Source: an uncultured Clostridia bacterium (lineage in GTDB: Bacteria > Bacillota > Clostridia > UBA1381). From it: DNA of 64,000 nucleotides. A program made the translations under genes and the position numbers. Location: NCBI GenBank assembly GCA_934454215.1, contig CAKSGG010000002.1, positions 1 through 64,000 on the forward strand, written 5' to 3'. The notes beneath the pieces are model-generated. The model had not been told where the DNA came from, searched no databases, and saw nothing but the letters and a program-made list of their open reading frames with translations. Below are positions 1-8,878 of the stretch, piece by piece. Each line of letters begins with the position of its first letter. Position 1 is the first letter of the stretch.

Positions 1-2568
1 ATCGTCCCCCTCTTTTATATCGCTCTTATCTGCAAGCTCAACCTCACCCGTTGCTCTGTGATAGATATAGCCCTGCGTATCCTGATATGTCATCGGGTAA
101 ACCGAAGTTGTCATATATTTATAATTACCGTACTGCGGGTCCATATCGGGGTTTGACATATCCACAACCAAATAATCGTTTGAAACCTTTTTTACGTTTC
201 CGTATGCAAAAAAGCCCTCGTCTATATGCACGCTTGTTCCGTGCGCCGACGTACAGTATCCCGGAACCATGTATGAGTTGTTCGACGGTACTGTGTTTGT
301 CGCCGCTCTGTACCAGCGTCTGACTGCGATAAGCTGTCCGTTTTCAACATACGTCTGAATAACGTCACCCTTGCTTAAAAAGTCTCCGTTTCTCGTATCG
401 ACGCAGATTTTTGTTCCGTTCGGCGCAACGTCTATTTTCACATTTCCCGAATCGGTGCACTGCTCGCCCACATATAAGCCCATTTCCGATGAAATAACCT
501 TATATGTTTGGATTTTTCCGTCAGTCCCCAGCGTCACCTGCCAGTATTTATCAACCTCGCCCTTTGAATCGTTCCATTCATAAACAGCGCTGATATTCTT
601 AACCACACTGAGCCTTATGCCTCTGTCGATTGCGTTTGTATTGGTAACTCTGTCCGTGGTTTTCATTCTTATGACAAGCACCTTAGCCATATAAAACTCA
701 TCGGTATCGTAAAGCTCATAATCGTATTTTGTTCCCGTTACAAGAGAGTAATTTACGGTATACTTGCTTGAATTGTTCATTTCATCTTCGGGCGGAACGG
801 CAAGAACCCATGTTTTATTTCCTGTCGAATCAATTGCACAGCTTGCAATTCTGTCTTTGCCGTAAATATCGTTTCCCTCGCCTGCCTTTTGAAAATACGT
901 TTCGTCATCTTGCTTATCCGCCGCAGCGACAAGCTTTGTTATATAAATACCGCTTGACGAAAACTGTACGCACTGCGGTGCAAAATTACCGTTTTCATCA
1001 TCAAACAAGGGTTTTATTTCGTCATATGTCATCTTCTTTGAAACGCCCTTGTATTCAACATTAAGCTTTTCGTCCTTTGATTTAAGCTCTATTAATTTGC
1101 TGTCGGCTTTGCTGAATATTCTTGCATGAATTATATCAACCTCGTCTTTGTACAGCTTGACGATATATCCGTATTCCGTATTTCTTATGAGATTTGTTAT
1201 ATCATATCCCGCAACAATTCCGTTTACGTCAAGATAAAATACCGTATTATCTCCCGGCGAAAGCTTATCCGAATCAAGCGACGTATAATACGGAAATCCG
1301 CCGATAATAAGCTTGCAGCCGTTTTCGGTATATTCCTTTGTTTCAATTATTCCCGACGCCGTTTTATCGGAAATATATATTTTGACATATGTTCCGTTTG
1401 CGCTTTTATAAACCGACAAAACGTTATTCTGCGCAATATCCGAATACTGCGCCGCCTTGCCGTCCTTTATAAATTCATATGTATATTCGGGATTATCAAA
1501 ATCGAAATCCAAAGCCGTCATGCCGTTTTTATCATATATAACATCTCTGCCGACAAACGAAACATGATAATTTTCATAGCTTTCAATAATTAAAATATCG
1601 TATTTTCCGTCATCATCACTGTCGATAAGAATTACATTTCCGTAATCAAAATCAAGCAGCGTTTTCATATCGACATTATCAAGACTCAGCTTTTCTCCGT
1701 TATACGATACGTATTTCGGAGTAATTTCAGCCTTGTATTTTTTCTCTCTCAAATCCTCGTATTTAATTGTATATTTTCCGTTTGAAAAGCTTACCTCCGT
1801 AATCATCGTTACGTCTATGTTTTCTTCATTTTCCTTATCGGTATACAAATATACAACCCTATTTACTCCGTCATTCTCACGGTAATAGCATATAACGTTT
1901 CTTGCGAAATAATCGGCATTATCAATGCTTTCCGTATTGTAAACCTGCGAGTTTATCGCAATCCGATTATCAAGTCCCACGCCTGTACCGCTTATAGTCT
2001 GACCCTTAACTGCGGTAACAAGTCCCGTTGTCTTTTTGATTTTCAGAAAATCATTCAAAAACGTGTTATCGTTTCTTGTCAGACCGTTTATATATTCAAC
2101 CTTACACATAGGCTCTTCAAGCATATTATACAATATCGAAACCATATCGGAATATGTAAGCTCCGATTTATTTCCTGTTCCTTTCAGCAAGCCCTTGCTG
2201 TTCGCTGTGCTCAAATACTGCGAATTGTTTATTATAGCATCATAGCCCAGAGCGGTAACGGCGACCTGCGCCGCAGTATTAATGTTCAGCGCCTCATCGG
2301 GGTTAAGCTCCATGCTATTCAGCTTATTTTCAAAATTTTTCAGTTCATAGCTGTCCGTATTATCACCGAACAGCCTTTTTACAGCCGCCGTAAATTCACT
2401 GTTTTTAACGGCGCTTTCCAAGTTCTCCGTTTCGTCCGTAATCCCCAGTCCGACAAGAAGCTTATATCTGTCGGTATTTTCTTTTATATTATACGATTTT
2501 GCCGTTACCGTAACGCAGGCAAATACGCATAATGCCGCAAAAATCAAGCCGATAATCTTTTTCTTCAT
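1..2568 (-). CDS. Exported SLH-like surface protein, C-terminus outside window
   Basis: An uninterrupted minus-strand frame runs from an ATG at 2568 to the window edge, 856 codons with no stop, so the 3' end is missing. The start has a GAGGTG ribosome site five bases upstream. Residues 1-24 form a signal peptide (KKK, then a hydrophobic stretch ending near TAKS). Residues about 30-150 resemble S-layer homology modules: a GLGIT-type turn, an FTAAVKRLFG helix, a Thr-Ala-Ala-Gln helix with ALGYDA, then GLLKG and a SDMVSILYNML helix. The rest is beta-rich and acidic, with many short repeats of the kind seen in clostridial surface proteins of unknown function. It lies last in the sugar-transporter operon, 62 bases after the 861-residue exported protein. 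Attachment to the cell wall is inferred; no enzymatic domain is recognisable. Confidence 0.8.
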   Translation of the reverse strand, partial: MKKKIIGLIFAALCVFACVTVTAKSYNIKENTDRYKLLVGLGITDETENLESAVKNSEFTAAVKRLFGDNTDSYELKNFENKLNSMELNPDEALNINTAAQVAVTALGYDAIINNSQYLSTANSKGLLKGTGNKSELTYSDMVSILYNMLEEPMCKVEYINGLTRNDNTFLNDFLKIKKTTGLVTAVKGQTISGTGVGLDNRIAINSQVYNTESIDNADYFARNVICYYRENDGVNRVVYLYTDKENEENIDVTMITEVSFSNGKYTIKYEDLREKKYKAEITPKYVSYNGEKLSLDNVDMKTLLDFDYGNVILIDSDDDGKYDILIIESYENYHVSFVGRDVIYDKNGMTALDFDFDNPEYTYEFIKDGKAAQYSDIAQNNVLSVYKSANGTYVKIYISDKTASGIIETKEYTENGCKLIIGGFPYYTSLDSDKLSPGDNTVFYLDVNGIVAGYDITNLIRNTEYGYIVKLYKDEVDIIHARIFSKADSKLIELKSKDEKLNVEYKGVSKKMTYDEIKPLFDDENGNFAPQCVQFSSSGIYITKLVAAADKQDDETYFQKAGEGNDIYGKDRIASCAIDSTGNKTWVLAVPPEDEMNNSSKYTVNYSLVTGTKYDYELYDTDEFYMAKVLVIRMKTTDRVTNTNAIDRGIRLSVVKNISAVYEWNDSKGEVDKYWQVTLGTDGKIQTYKVISSEMGLYVGEQCTDSGNVKIDVAPNGTKICVDTRNGDFLSKGDVIQTYVENGQLIAVRRWYRAATNTVPSNNSYMVPGYCTSAHGTSVHIDEGFFAYGNVKKVSNDYLVVDMSNPDMDPQYGNYKYMTTSVYPMTYQDTQGYIYHRATGEVELADKSDIKEGDD

Positions 2569-2592
2569 TGCACACCTCATATCTTATCATTC

Positions 2593-2616
2593 GGAGCGGC
2601 AAATATTCGCCGCTCC
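2593..2616 (-). terminator. Intergenic hairpin between two exported-protein genes
   Basis: An 8-bp perfect GC-rich stem (GGAGCGGC / GCCGCTCC) with an 8-nt loop lies between the 861-residue gene and the SLH-like gene. There is no T-run on the minus strand after the stem, so it may be a processing or partial attenuation hairpin rather than a full terminator. Confidence 0.45.
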
Positions 2617-2630
2617 TTTACGATTGCTGT

Positions 2631-5216
2631 TTATTCGGCGGTTTTTGTCATTTCCGCATTTACCGCCAGCGGAGTAATAGTGCCTGCTCCGTCAAGAACA
2701 AGTACCTTTATTTTGTCATAATCGCAATTTGCAAAATCTTTAAATTCTATCTTTGTTCTGCCCATAATATTCATCGCCTGCTGCTGTGATGTTTTAACGT
2801 TGACAAGCTTACCGTCCTTATACGCCGCACATACTGCCGTATATCCGCTGTTAGTTGTTTTGTTAGCGGTTACGCTTGCCTCTACCGTTGTGTTTCTTGT
2901 TTCGGTCGTTTCCGAATATTTCTCTCCCGACTCGTTCGGAGTTACCGAATAATATTCGCCCAAGCATGCCGATACGTTATAATCATAAGCGCTGTCATTT
3001 TCGATTGCCGTGATGTCATACGTTACCGTAAGAGTTGTTTTGTCAATATCGAAAATTACATTAGTACTGCCATTCATCTGTGACATAACAAGCGTTGCGG
3101 AGCTGTTTTTCTTCAAATCCGACAATACGTATGACGTAATATCAACCTCACCGTCGCAATCGCCAATTTGCTTCTTTGTATCCCAATATTTTGTAACTGC
3201 GGCATATTCGTCCGTATTTTCCATATATTCTCCTGCCGTACCCGACAGCGGGAACGAATCTTCTACGCTGTAATAAACTCTTCCCGTTCCGCCGTCCCTT
3301 GTTCCGATATTATACACAACCTTTGTTATTGCCTGTGTATTCTCAATATCATATCCCAGTATCGGATAAATATGGAAAAGCGAAATATCTCCCATGCGCC
3401 ATTTCTTGCCGTAATACGGGTCTGTTTCATTATCAACCGAACCTATAATTGAATTTAACAAAACTCTCGGTGCGGTATACTTTCCGTTAAACGACTGTCT
3501 TGCCTCATTTCTGTACATAATATAATTGTTCGGTGCGGCGTATGTAACGTCAACGAGATAATTCTTTACAAATTCATCAAAATCCGCCTTTAATGTTTCA
3601 TATGTATATACTTTTCCGTTTTCAACCTCTTTTGCCAAATCCGCATATACGTAATTTATATTTACCAGAGCCGAAGTATCAGCGCCGATAAATTCGTTAT
3701 ACTTCTCAACGACCGCTTTCATTGCGTCAGCCGTTACAGCGCCCTCAACCTCCGATTCAAAATGAGAATCAATCAGCGATGTATCGTATGTAACCTGCAA
3801 ATATGACTGTTCCGTATCATTGAACAACGAACCGCCGCCGAAATCAACCTTTACAAGAACATTCGCATAGCCGTTAGCTTCTTCCTTTGTTTTCAGTTCT
3901 TCCTTAATATCGTTTAAATCAATGTCGGCAGACGCCTTTCCTACAGCCGCCGCAAATTTTTTCTTTGTCATCTGCAAATTTTTAAGCGCTGTATACACAT
4001 CGTCCGTTTCGCCATATTCCTTTACCGCTGTTGAAACCGGAAATTCATCGACAACAGAATAATATAATTCCACATTTTGAACGGCCGTATTTGCATTATT
4101 AATTTGTGCAACAAATTTTATATCCGTAATTGCGTCCGTGTTTGTAAGCTTATAGTTATAAATAGGATTTTCTCTAAATAGGTATATTGAATTTTTATTC
4201 ACCTGCATAAGCTGACTGTTATCATCTCTTGTATAACTGTACGTATTAACCAACGCCTTAAATCCGCTCGTGACTTTATGGAGCCTTTCACGCTGATTTA
4301 ATATAGCGTAATTTGCGGGAGTGTATTTTATGCTCTTTATCACAGCCGCAGCTTCAGCCTCGTAAGCCTTTACAAATTCATCAATTGACGAAAATGTGCT
4401 TTCTTGATTTTTTGCCGCAAGCTTAGCATAAATTGCGTTCAGATTGATTACCGCATCGGTATTTATATTAAACAGTATACCGTTGTAATTCGATACAAAC
4501 GCTGCAATTGCGTCCGCCGTATATGCTCCCTCAAGCTCCGATACAGCCATGCCCTCAAGGCTTGCTTTATCGTATGTCACAAGCAGGCTTGCCCTGTCAA
4601 GATTGAAAGTATTGTTATTTCCGCCTCTTACGTAAAATGCAAGCTTACCGCCGTTTGCCTTTACCGCATCAAGCTTATCGGTATAATCAAGCTTAACGTT
4701 TCCCGTATATATCTGATAATCTCCGCTTGCCGTAAAGTTTAATTTCTCCGCAAATGTTGTAGCTGCGTTAATCGTTTGCCAGTCGCCGTCCGTTTTGTTT
4801 ACCTCTGTTGAATAATATGTAAACTCATCGCTGTCCTCCGCATAAAAGCCTGTAGGTTTTATTTCTGGGAAATTATCTGTTTTAACATAAAGTCTGCTGC
4901 ACGTGTCTCTTTGGCTCGTTATATTGGCATATACCTGCAAAACCGCTTTATTCGCATATTCGGCATAAGGAATTTCAAATTCGGCATACGGTCTTACACA
5001 GTACATACTTAAATCCTTGTCCGTTAATGTATTAACATAAACGCCCCTTGTATTATATCCTGCTCCCGTATTTGTATTTACAACCACGTCCGCAAAGTTT
5101 GACACGGGAATCGTCGCTTCAACCGTTTCCTCCGCAAAAGCCGGAATTGCCGTGACTGCCATACCGACAGCCAACACGCCTGCAAGCAATTTGTTCATTA
5201 CATTTTTAAATTTCAT
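2631..5216 (-). CDS. Exported modular repeat protein, 861 aa, function unknown
   Basis: The protein begins with a clear signal peptide (MKFKNVMNKLL, then a hydrophobic stretch ending A-F-A-EE near residue 29). The remainder is three copies of a module. Each has a beta-rich half ending in a strand of the form L-x-V-T-Y-D (near residues 210, 475 and 760). The first two are followed by a helical spacer containing E-G-A-(Y/V)-T-A-D-A and a second run with (N/V)-I-N-x-x-Y-A-x-L-A. The beta half resembles DNRLRE/CBM96-type carbohydrate-binding folds, but that is a guess from pattern. No SLH, dockerin or sortase motif is visible. The gene follows the solute-binding protein by 24 bases, which suggests a secreted partner of the transporter, perhaps binding its polysaccharide. 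Confidence 0.8.
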   Translation of the reverse strand: MKFKNVMNKLLAGVLAVGMAVTAIPAFAEETVEATIPVSNFADVVVNTNTGAGYNTRGVYVNTLTDKDLSMYCVRPYAEFEIPYAEYANKAVLQVYANITSQRDTCSRLYVKTDNFPEIKPTGFYAEDSDEFTYYSTEVNKTDGDWQTINAATTFAEKLNFTASGDYQIYTGNVKLDYTDKLDAVKANGGKLAFYVRGGNNNTFNLDRASLLVTYDKASLEGMAVSELEGAYTADAIAAFVSNYNGILFNINTDAVINLNAIYAKLAAKNQESTFSSIDEFVKAYEAEAAAVIKSIKYTPANYAILNQRERLHKVTSGFKALVNTYSYTRDDNSQLMQVNKNSIYLFRENPIYNYKLTNTDAITDIKFVAQINNANTAVQNVELYYSVVDEFPVSTAVKEYGETDDVYTALKNLQMTKKKFAAAVGKASADIDLNDIKEELKTKEEANGYANVLVKVDFGGGSLFNDTEQSYLQVTYDTSLIDSHFESEVEGAVTADAMKAVVEKYNEFIGADTSALVNINYVYADLAKEVENGKVYTYETLKADFDEFVKNYLVDVTYAAPNNYIMYRNEARQSFNGKYTAPRVLLNSIIGSVDNETDPYYGKKWRMGDISLFHIYPILGYDIENTQAITKVVYNIGTRDGGTGRVYYSVEDSFPLSGTAGEYMENTDEYAAVTKYWDTKKQIGDCDGEVDITSYVLSDLKKNSSATLVMSQMNGSTNVIFDIDKTTLTVTYDITAIENDSAYDYNVSACLGEYYSVTPNESGEKYSETTETRNTTVEASVTANKTTNSGYTAVCAAYKDGKLVNVKTSQQQAMNIMGRTKIEFKDFANCDYDKIKVLVLDGAGTITPLAVNAEMTKTAE

Positions 5217-5240
5217 AAAAATACCCTCTTTCTTTTAATA

Positions 5241-6719
5241 TTATTTATTTTTTAAAAATTCGTCAACCTGTTTTTGCATTTCTTCCTTTACCATGTTAAG
5301 CTCCGACGCTTCCGCTTTCTTTTCCCATTCGTCAAGCTTTGCCTCCCAATCATCAAGTGTGCCGTACATCAATGATTTTTTATACTGGTCTTTTATTGCC
5401 GTAAGCTGGTCTATATTATCCTGGAACGATGATGTGTCAAGCACAAATCCGATAAAGTCCGATTTATCCTCCGCCTTATTCACCGTTTCAAATATCCACT
5501 TATTCATCTCCTCGGAGTCAAACTGGGTATTGTATGAAAGCTCGGTATTTCCTATAATCCATCTGTAAAGTCCGTATTTATCGTTTGTTCCGCCCTGCGT
5601 TGAATCATACGGTACTTCAATCGTGTTGTCGTCAACCTTTTTATAGTGTGTTCCCTCTATACCGTATGTAAGCAGATTATACATTTCCTTATCGGTATGG
5701 AGTATGTTCAGCACCTGCATAGCCTCCTCGGGATGCTCGCAGCCGCTCATAATTGCGACGCCGCCTGCCGCCGACTTTGCGGGAATCGTATAACTGTCGG
5801 AGAACGGAACGGAAACATAATCCTTATGCTTTTCGTCCATCATCGGATTTACCTGACTGATAAACATAGCATATCCGCCGTCATTATTGAACATTTTGCT
5901 GTCCTTATCGGTTTCCGTCATAACGTCCTTGCGTATATAGCCCTTTTGATACCATTCATGCGCCCACTTGTAATATTCCTTTTCGGCGTCCTCAAACCAG
6001 AAATAATCGACATTATACTGCTTATCACCCGTTTTTTCAGCCGCAAACTGGGTATTTATAAATTCCTTTGTCATATAAACAACATCGGCAATATCAATTC
6101 CGCAGCCAAGCTTACCGTCATTTTTAAGCGCCTCGGCATATGAATCCGTTATTTGATATACCTTTTCAAAGTCCTGCGACTGTACCGCCGCTTTAAACTC
6201 GTCAAAGTTCATGTATTTTTCGGCATACTCCTTCGGCATATAAATACCGAACGGCGTTGAAAGCTGCTGATATGCGGGAATACCGTAAATTTTGCCGTTG
6301 ACCGTCATATAGTCAAACAGCCAGTCGGGCAATGCGGCTTTCGTTTCCTTGCCGTACTCATCAAGTAAATCGTCAAGCGCCATAAAGCTGTCGTTGCTGA
6401 CCTCGTTATTGAAATCAATTCCGTACGTTCCGACAATATCGAGCTGTTCTCCGCCTGCCTGAATAAGCATAAATCTCTGCTGATAGTCCGCTCCGTCCGC
6501 AACCTCAAAATCAACCTTTACTCCGGGCAGCTTTTCCTGAAGTCTTTTGTTAAATTCCGTAAACACCATTTGCTGGTCCTCCTGCCCCGCAGGTCCAAGC
6601 ATAAGATATTTCAGAGTTATGTCCTTTTTCGTCTCTTCCTTTGTTGTTCCGCAGCCGCCAAGCATTGTTACCGCCATTGATGACGCCGCTGCAAGTGAAA
6701 TAATTTTTTTAAGTTTCAT
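5241..6719 (-). CDS. Extracellular sugar-binding lipoprotein of a CUT1 ABC transporter
   Basis: This 492-residue family 1 solute-binding protein captures a sugar or oligosaccharide outside the membrane for the two permeases encoded upstream. The chosen ATG at 6719 has a GGAGG site and leads straight into a lipoprotein signal (MKLKKII...) with lipobox LGGC, Cys23 being the lipidated residue. A longer frame reaching 6776 would place the lipobox too far in. The body matches LplA/YtcQ-type proteins in length and pattern (LKYLMLGP near the N-terminus, a long C-terminal helical lobe). No ATPase gene is nearby; members of this class usually share one MsmX-like ATPase encoded elsewhere. The ligand is unknown. 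Confidence 0.9.
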   Translation of the reverse strand: MKLKKIISLAAASSMAVTMLGGCGTTKEETKKDITLKYLMLGPAGQEDQQMVFTEFNKRLQEKLPGVKVDFEVADGADYQQRFMLIQAGGEQLDIVGTYGIDFNNEVSNDSFMALDDLLDEYGKETKAALPDWLFDYMTVNGKIYGIPAYQQLSTPFGIYMPKEYAEKYMNFDEFKAAVQSQDFEKVYQITDSYAEALKNDGKLGCGIDIADVVYMTKEFINTQFAAEKTGDKQYNVDYFWFEDAEKEYYKWAHEWYQKGYIRKDVMTETDKDSKMFNNDGGYAMFISQVNPMMDEKHKDYVSVPFSDSYTIPAKSAAGGVAIMSGCEHPEEAMQVLNILHTDKEMYNLLTYGIEGTHYKKVDDNTIEVPYDSTQGGTNDKYGLYRWIIGNTELSYNTQFDSEEMNKWIFETVNKAEDKSDFIGFVLDTSSFQDNIDQLTAIKDQYKKSLMYGTLDDWEAKLDEWEKKAEASELNMVKEEMQKQVDEFLKNK

Positions 6720-6791
6720 GTTAACCTCCGTTCCGCCGCCGTATAGCAGCATAAATCTAACATGGAAAAGAAGCAAGCAGGTCGCTCGAAA

Positions 6792-6860
6792 TCAATCCGC
6801 CGACGTATGTTTATACTTCAAGGGTTGATTTTGAGATGAGATGCGCCGCTTATTTTTCAT
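6792..6860 (-). CDS. Possible 22-residue small ORF before the solute-binding protein gene
   Basis: In the 202-base gap between the second permease and the solute-binding gene, an ATG at 6860 follows a good ribosome site (AAAGGA, 8 bases upstream) and opens a short basic frame starting MKNKRR and ending in TGA. It ends about 70 bases before the lipoprotein ATG. It may be a leader or coupling peptide, or chance. No homology can be recognised at this length. Confidence 0.35.
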   Translation of the reverse strand: MKNKRRISSQNQPLKYKHTSAD

Positions 6861-6921
6861 GTTAATCGTCCTTTCTTATAATTTACTAAAAATATTATTA
6901 TATTTTTTACAACCCTCCTTA

Positions 6922-7806
6922 CTATCCCTTAACACTGCCAACAACCATGCCTTTTGCAAAATACTTTTGGAATAACGGGAATATTACAAGCATAGGTCCT
7001 GCGGCAATTACCGCCATAGCGTATTTAAGAGTTTCAACGGGGCGCTCCGATGCGTCCATAAGCGCTGAGCTTGCTCCGTCGCTTTCAAGGCTCTTTAAAT
7101 ATTCCGCCTCCCTTAATATTCGCTGAAGCATATATTGAAGCGAATACAGCTTCGCATCTCTTATATACAGCAGCGACGTATTCCAATCGTTCCATTTAGC
7201 CACCAGTGCGGTAAAACCAAGAGTTGCAAGTATCGGCGTTGAAAGAGGTAAAACCATTTTAAAGAATATCGCATACTCGCTCGCTCCGTCAATTTTTGCC
7301 GCTTCGATAAGCCCCGACGGCAGGTTCTGGAAAAATGTCTTATACAAAATCACATTCCATGCCGTAAACAGCGACGGAATGACATACACCCAAAAGCTGT
7401 TTCCCAGGTGCAGATATTTTGTTATTAATATGTATGTCGGCACAAGTCCGCCGTTAAAAAGCATTGTGACAAGCAAATATCTTAATGTAAACTTTTTTAA
7501 TTTGTAACAGCTTCTTGCGAGCGGATATGCCATAAGGCTCTGAATTAACATTCCGCCCAACGTTGATACAATGGAAAACAAAAACGTTATCTTATAGCTT
7601 TGTATCATCTGCTGCGGGTTTGCAAACGCCAGCTTGTACGCCTCAAAATCTATATTCGCCGGTATAAATCTGTAGCCGTACATTCCTATATCGCTTTCGG
7701 ACGAAACGGATATTGAAATCATCAGCACAAGCGGCAGTATATATGTAAGGCTCAATGCAATCAATATAATGTGGAGTATTATTCTCGGTATATTTATTTT
7801 CTTCAA
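6922..7806 (-). CDS. CUT1 ABC transporter permease, LplC/YtcP type
   Basis: This is one of two transmembrane subunits of a binding-protein-dependent sugar importer. It has about six membrane helices and the cytoplasmic EAA loop (EAAKIDGAS, near residue 175) that contacts the ATPase. The C-terminus VVGSVKG is typical of the LplC group. The start is uncertain. No ATG is usable. I choose TTG at 7806, which has AAAGGATGG upstream; an alternative TTG at 7824 lacks a ribosome site but would sit one base after the upstream stop. It is co-transcribed with the other permease. Confidence 0.9.
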   Translation of the reverse strand: MKKINIPRIILHIILIALSLTYILPLVLMISISVSSESDIGMYGYRFIPANIDFEAYKLAFANPQQMIQSYKITFLFSIVSTLGGMLIQSLMAYPLARSCYKLKKFTLRYLLVTMLFNGGLVPTYILITKYLHLGNSFWVYVIPSLFTAWNVILYKTFFQNLPSGLIEAAKIDGASEYAIFFKMVLPLSTPILATLGFTALVAKWNDWNTSLLYIRDAKLYSLQYMLQRILREAEYLKSLESDGASSALMDASERPVETLKYAMAVIAAGPMLVIFPLFQKYFAKGMVVGSVKG

Positions 7807-7825
7807 TTTAATCCATCCTTTCAAA

Positions 7826-8773
7826 TCAGAACATACTGTTTTCGGGCGATACCTTTCTAACCACGGTATTTGTTATAAGAAGAAGTATTGTTCCCGTCAG
7901 CGACTGGAACAGTCCTACTGCGGCGGTTCGTTCCATGTTCGTTCCGCTTTGCAGTGCTCTGAATACGTATGTGTTGATAATATCGGTTGTGGGGTAAAGT
8001 GTGCCGACATTCATCGGAACCTGATAGAACAAGCCGAAATCTCCGTTTACAAGACTTCCAACTCCCATTATCAGCTTTAAGCCCAAAAGCGCACCTATTT
8101 CGGGGATTATTATATACCATAAGTGATGTATTTTCTTTGCGCCGTCCATATCCGCCGCCTCAAAGAGAGCCTCGTCTATTCCGACCATGCACGCATAATA
8201 CAAAAGCGACCCCATTCCGACCGACTTCCATACCTGAACGATTGACAGAATAAACGGCCACGCATTGGGCTTTGAATACCAGTCAATACCCTCTCCGCCG
8301 AAATGCTCGATAAGGCGGTTTAACAAGCCGTTTGTCGGGCTTAGAAACGCATACACGATAAACGCCACAAGCACCATTGATATAAAGTTCGGCAGTATTG
8401 ACGTTGTCTGATAAAACTTAAGCGCCGACTTTTTATTTACATTGTAAAATGCGTACGCAAGCAATATATTAAACACATTGTCAAGCAGTAAAAACAGTAC
8501 TCCGTAGCCTATCGTGTTTCGCATAAGCATAAGGAAATCGTTCGATTTAAAGAAAAACTGAAAATTCTTTAATCCGACCCACTTGCTCGCCCATATGCCT
8601 ATATTTGGGTTGTACTTTTTAAAAGCGATTATTATACCGAACATCGGCAGATAGCAAAACACAAACGACAGTATATATCCCGGCATAGCCATTGTAAACA
8701 GCTCAAAATTATCCTTTGATTTCTGTCCCTTTAAATGCGTTTTTTTGTTTGTTTTTGTTTGTACATTCTGCAT
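7826..8773 (-). CDS. CUT1 ABC transporter permease, LplB/YteP type
   Basis: The partner permease of the importer is 315 residues with six predicted membrane helices. Its EAA loop (EAADMDGAKK, near residue 200) is followed by a proline-ended helix, as in LplB/YteP. The ATG at 8773 is preceded by GAGGGAG. This is the first gene of the transport operon and lies directly behind the regulated promoter at 8811-8840. Its stop is one base upstream of the farther alternative start of the second permease. The substrate cannot be told from sequence; relatives handle oligosaccharides such as rhamnogalacturonan fragments. Confidence 0.92.
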   Translation of the reverse strand: MQNVQTKTNKKTHLKGQKSKDNFELFTMAMPGYILSFVFCYLPMFGIIIAFKKYNPNIGIWASKWVGLKNFQFFFKSNDFLMLMRNTIGYGVLFLLLDNVFNILLAYAFYNVNKKSALKFYQTTSILPNFISMVLVAFIVYAFLSPTNGLLNRLIEHFGGEGIDWYSKPNAWPFILSIVQVWKSVGMGSLLYYACMVGIDEALFEAADMDGAKKIHHLWYIIIPEIGALLGLKLIMGVGSLVNGDFGLFYQVPMNVGTLYPTTDIINTYVFRALQSGTNMERTAAVGLFQSLTGTILLLITNTVVRKVSPENSMF

Positions 8774-8784
8774 TAAAAAAACTC

Positions 8785-8824
8785 CCTCATGTTATAAATT
8801 TTATAATAATATTATAACATGAGG
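8785..8824. repeat. 13-bp perfect inverted repeat over the transporter -10 box
   Basis: CCTCATGTTATAA at 8785-8797 and its exact complement at 8812-8824 are separated by 14 AT-rich bases. Read on the minus strand, the upstream arm contains most of the -10 hexamer, and the downstream arm ends in the ribosome site of the first permease, followed by a T-run. It can act as an operator, as a 5' UTR hairpin, or as the terminator of the kinase gene upstream. Confidence 0.7.
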
Positions 8825-8840
8825 AAGCTTTAAGCTGCAA
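8811..8840 (-). promoter_or_regulatory. Promoter of the sugar-transport operon
   Basis: On the minus strand TTGCAG (8835-8840) and TATAAT (8811-8816) are 18 bases apart, 38 bases before the first permease ATG. Tandem repeats abut the -35 box upstream. This arrangement is typical of a promoter activated by an AraC-type protein. Confidence 0.7.
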
Positions 8841-8843
8841 GAA

Positions 8844-8875
8844 CCATTTCCGACTAATACGACCATTTCCGATTA
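8844..8875 (-). promoter_or_regulatory. Tandem response-regulator binding sites, transporter promoter
   Basis: Two 13-bp direct repeats, TAATCGGAAATGG (8863-8875) and TAGTCGGAAATGG (8844-8856) on the minus strand, are 19 bp apart. The nearer one ends 3 bp from the -35 box. The same motif pair precedes the response-regulator promoter at 11,868-11,900, which points to the encoded YesN-like protein as the binder. Confidence 0.7.
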
Positions 8876-8878
8876 TCT

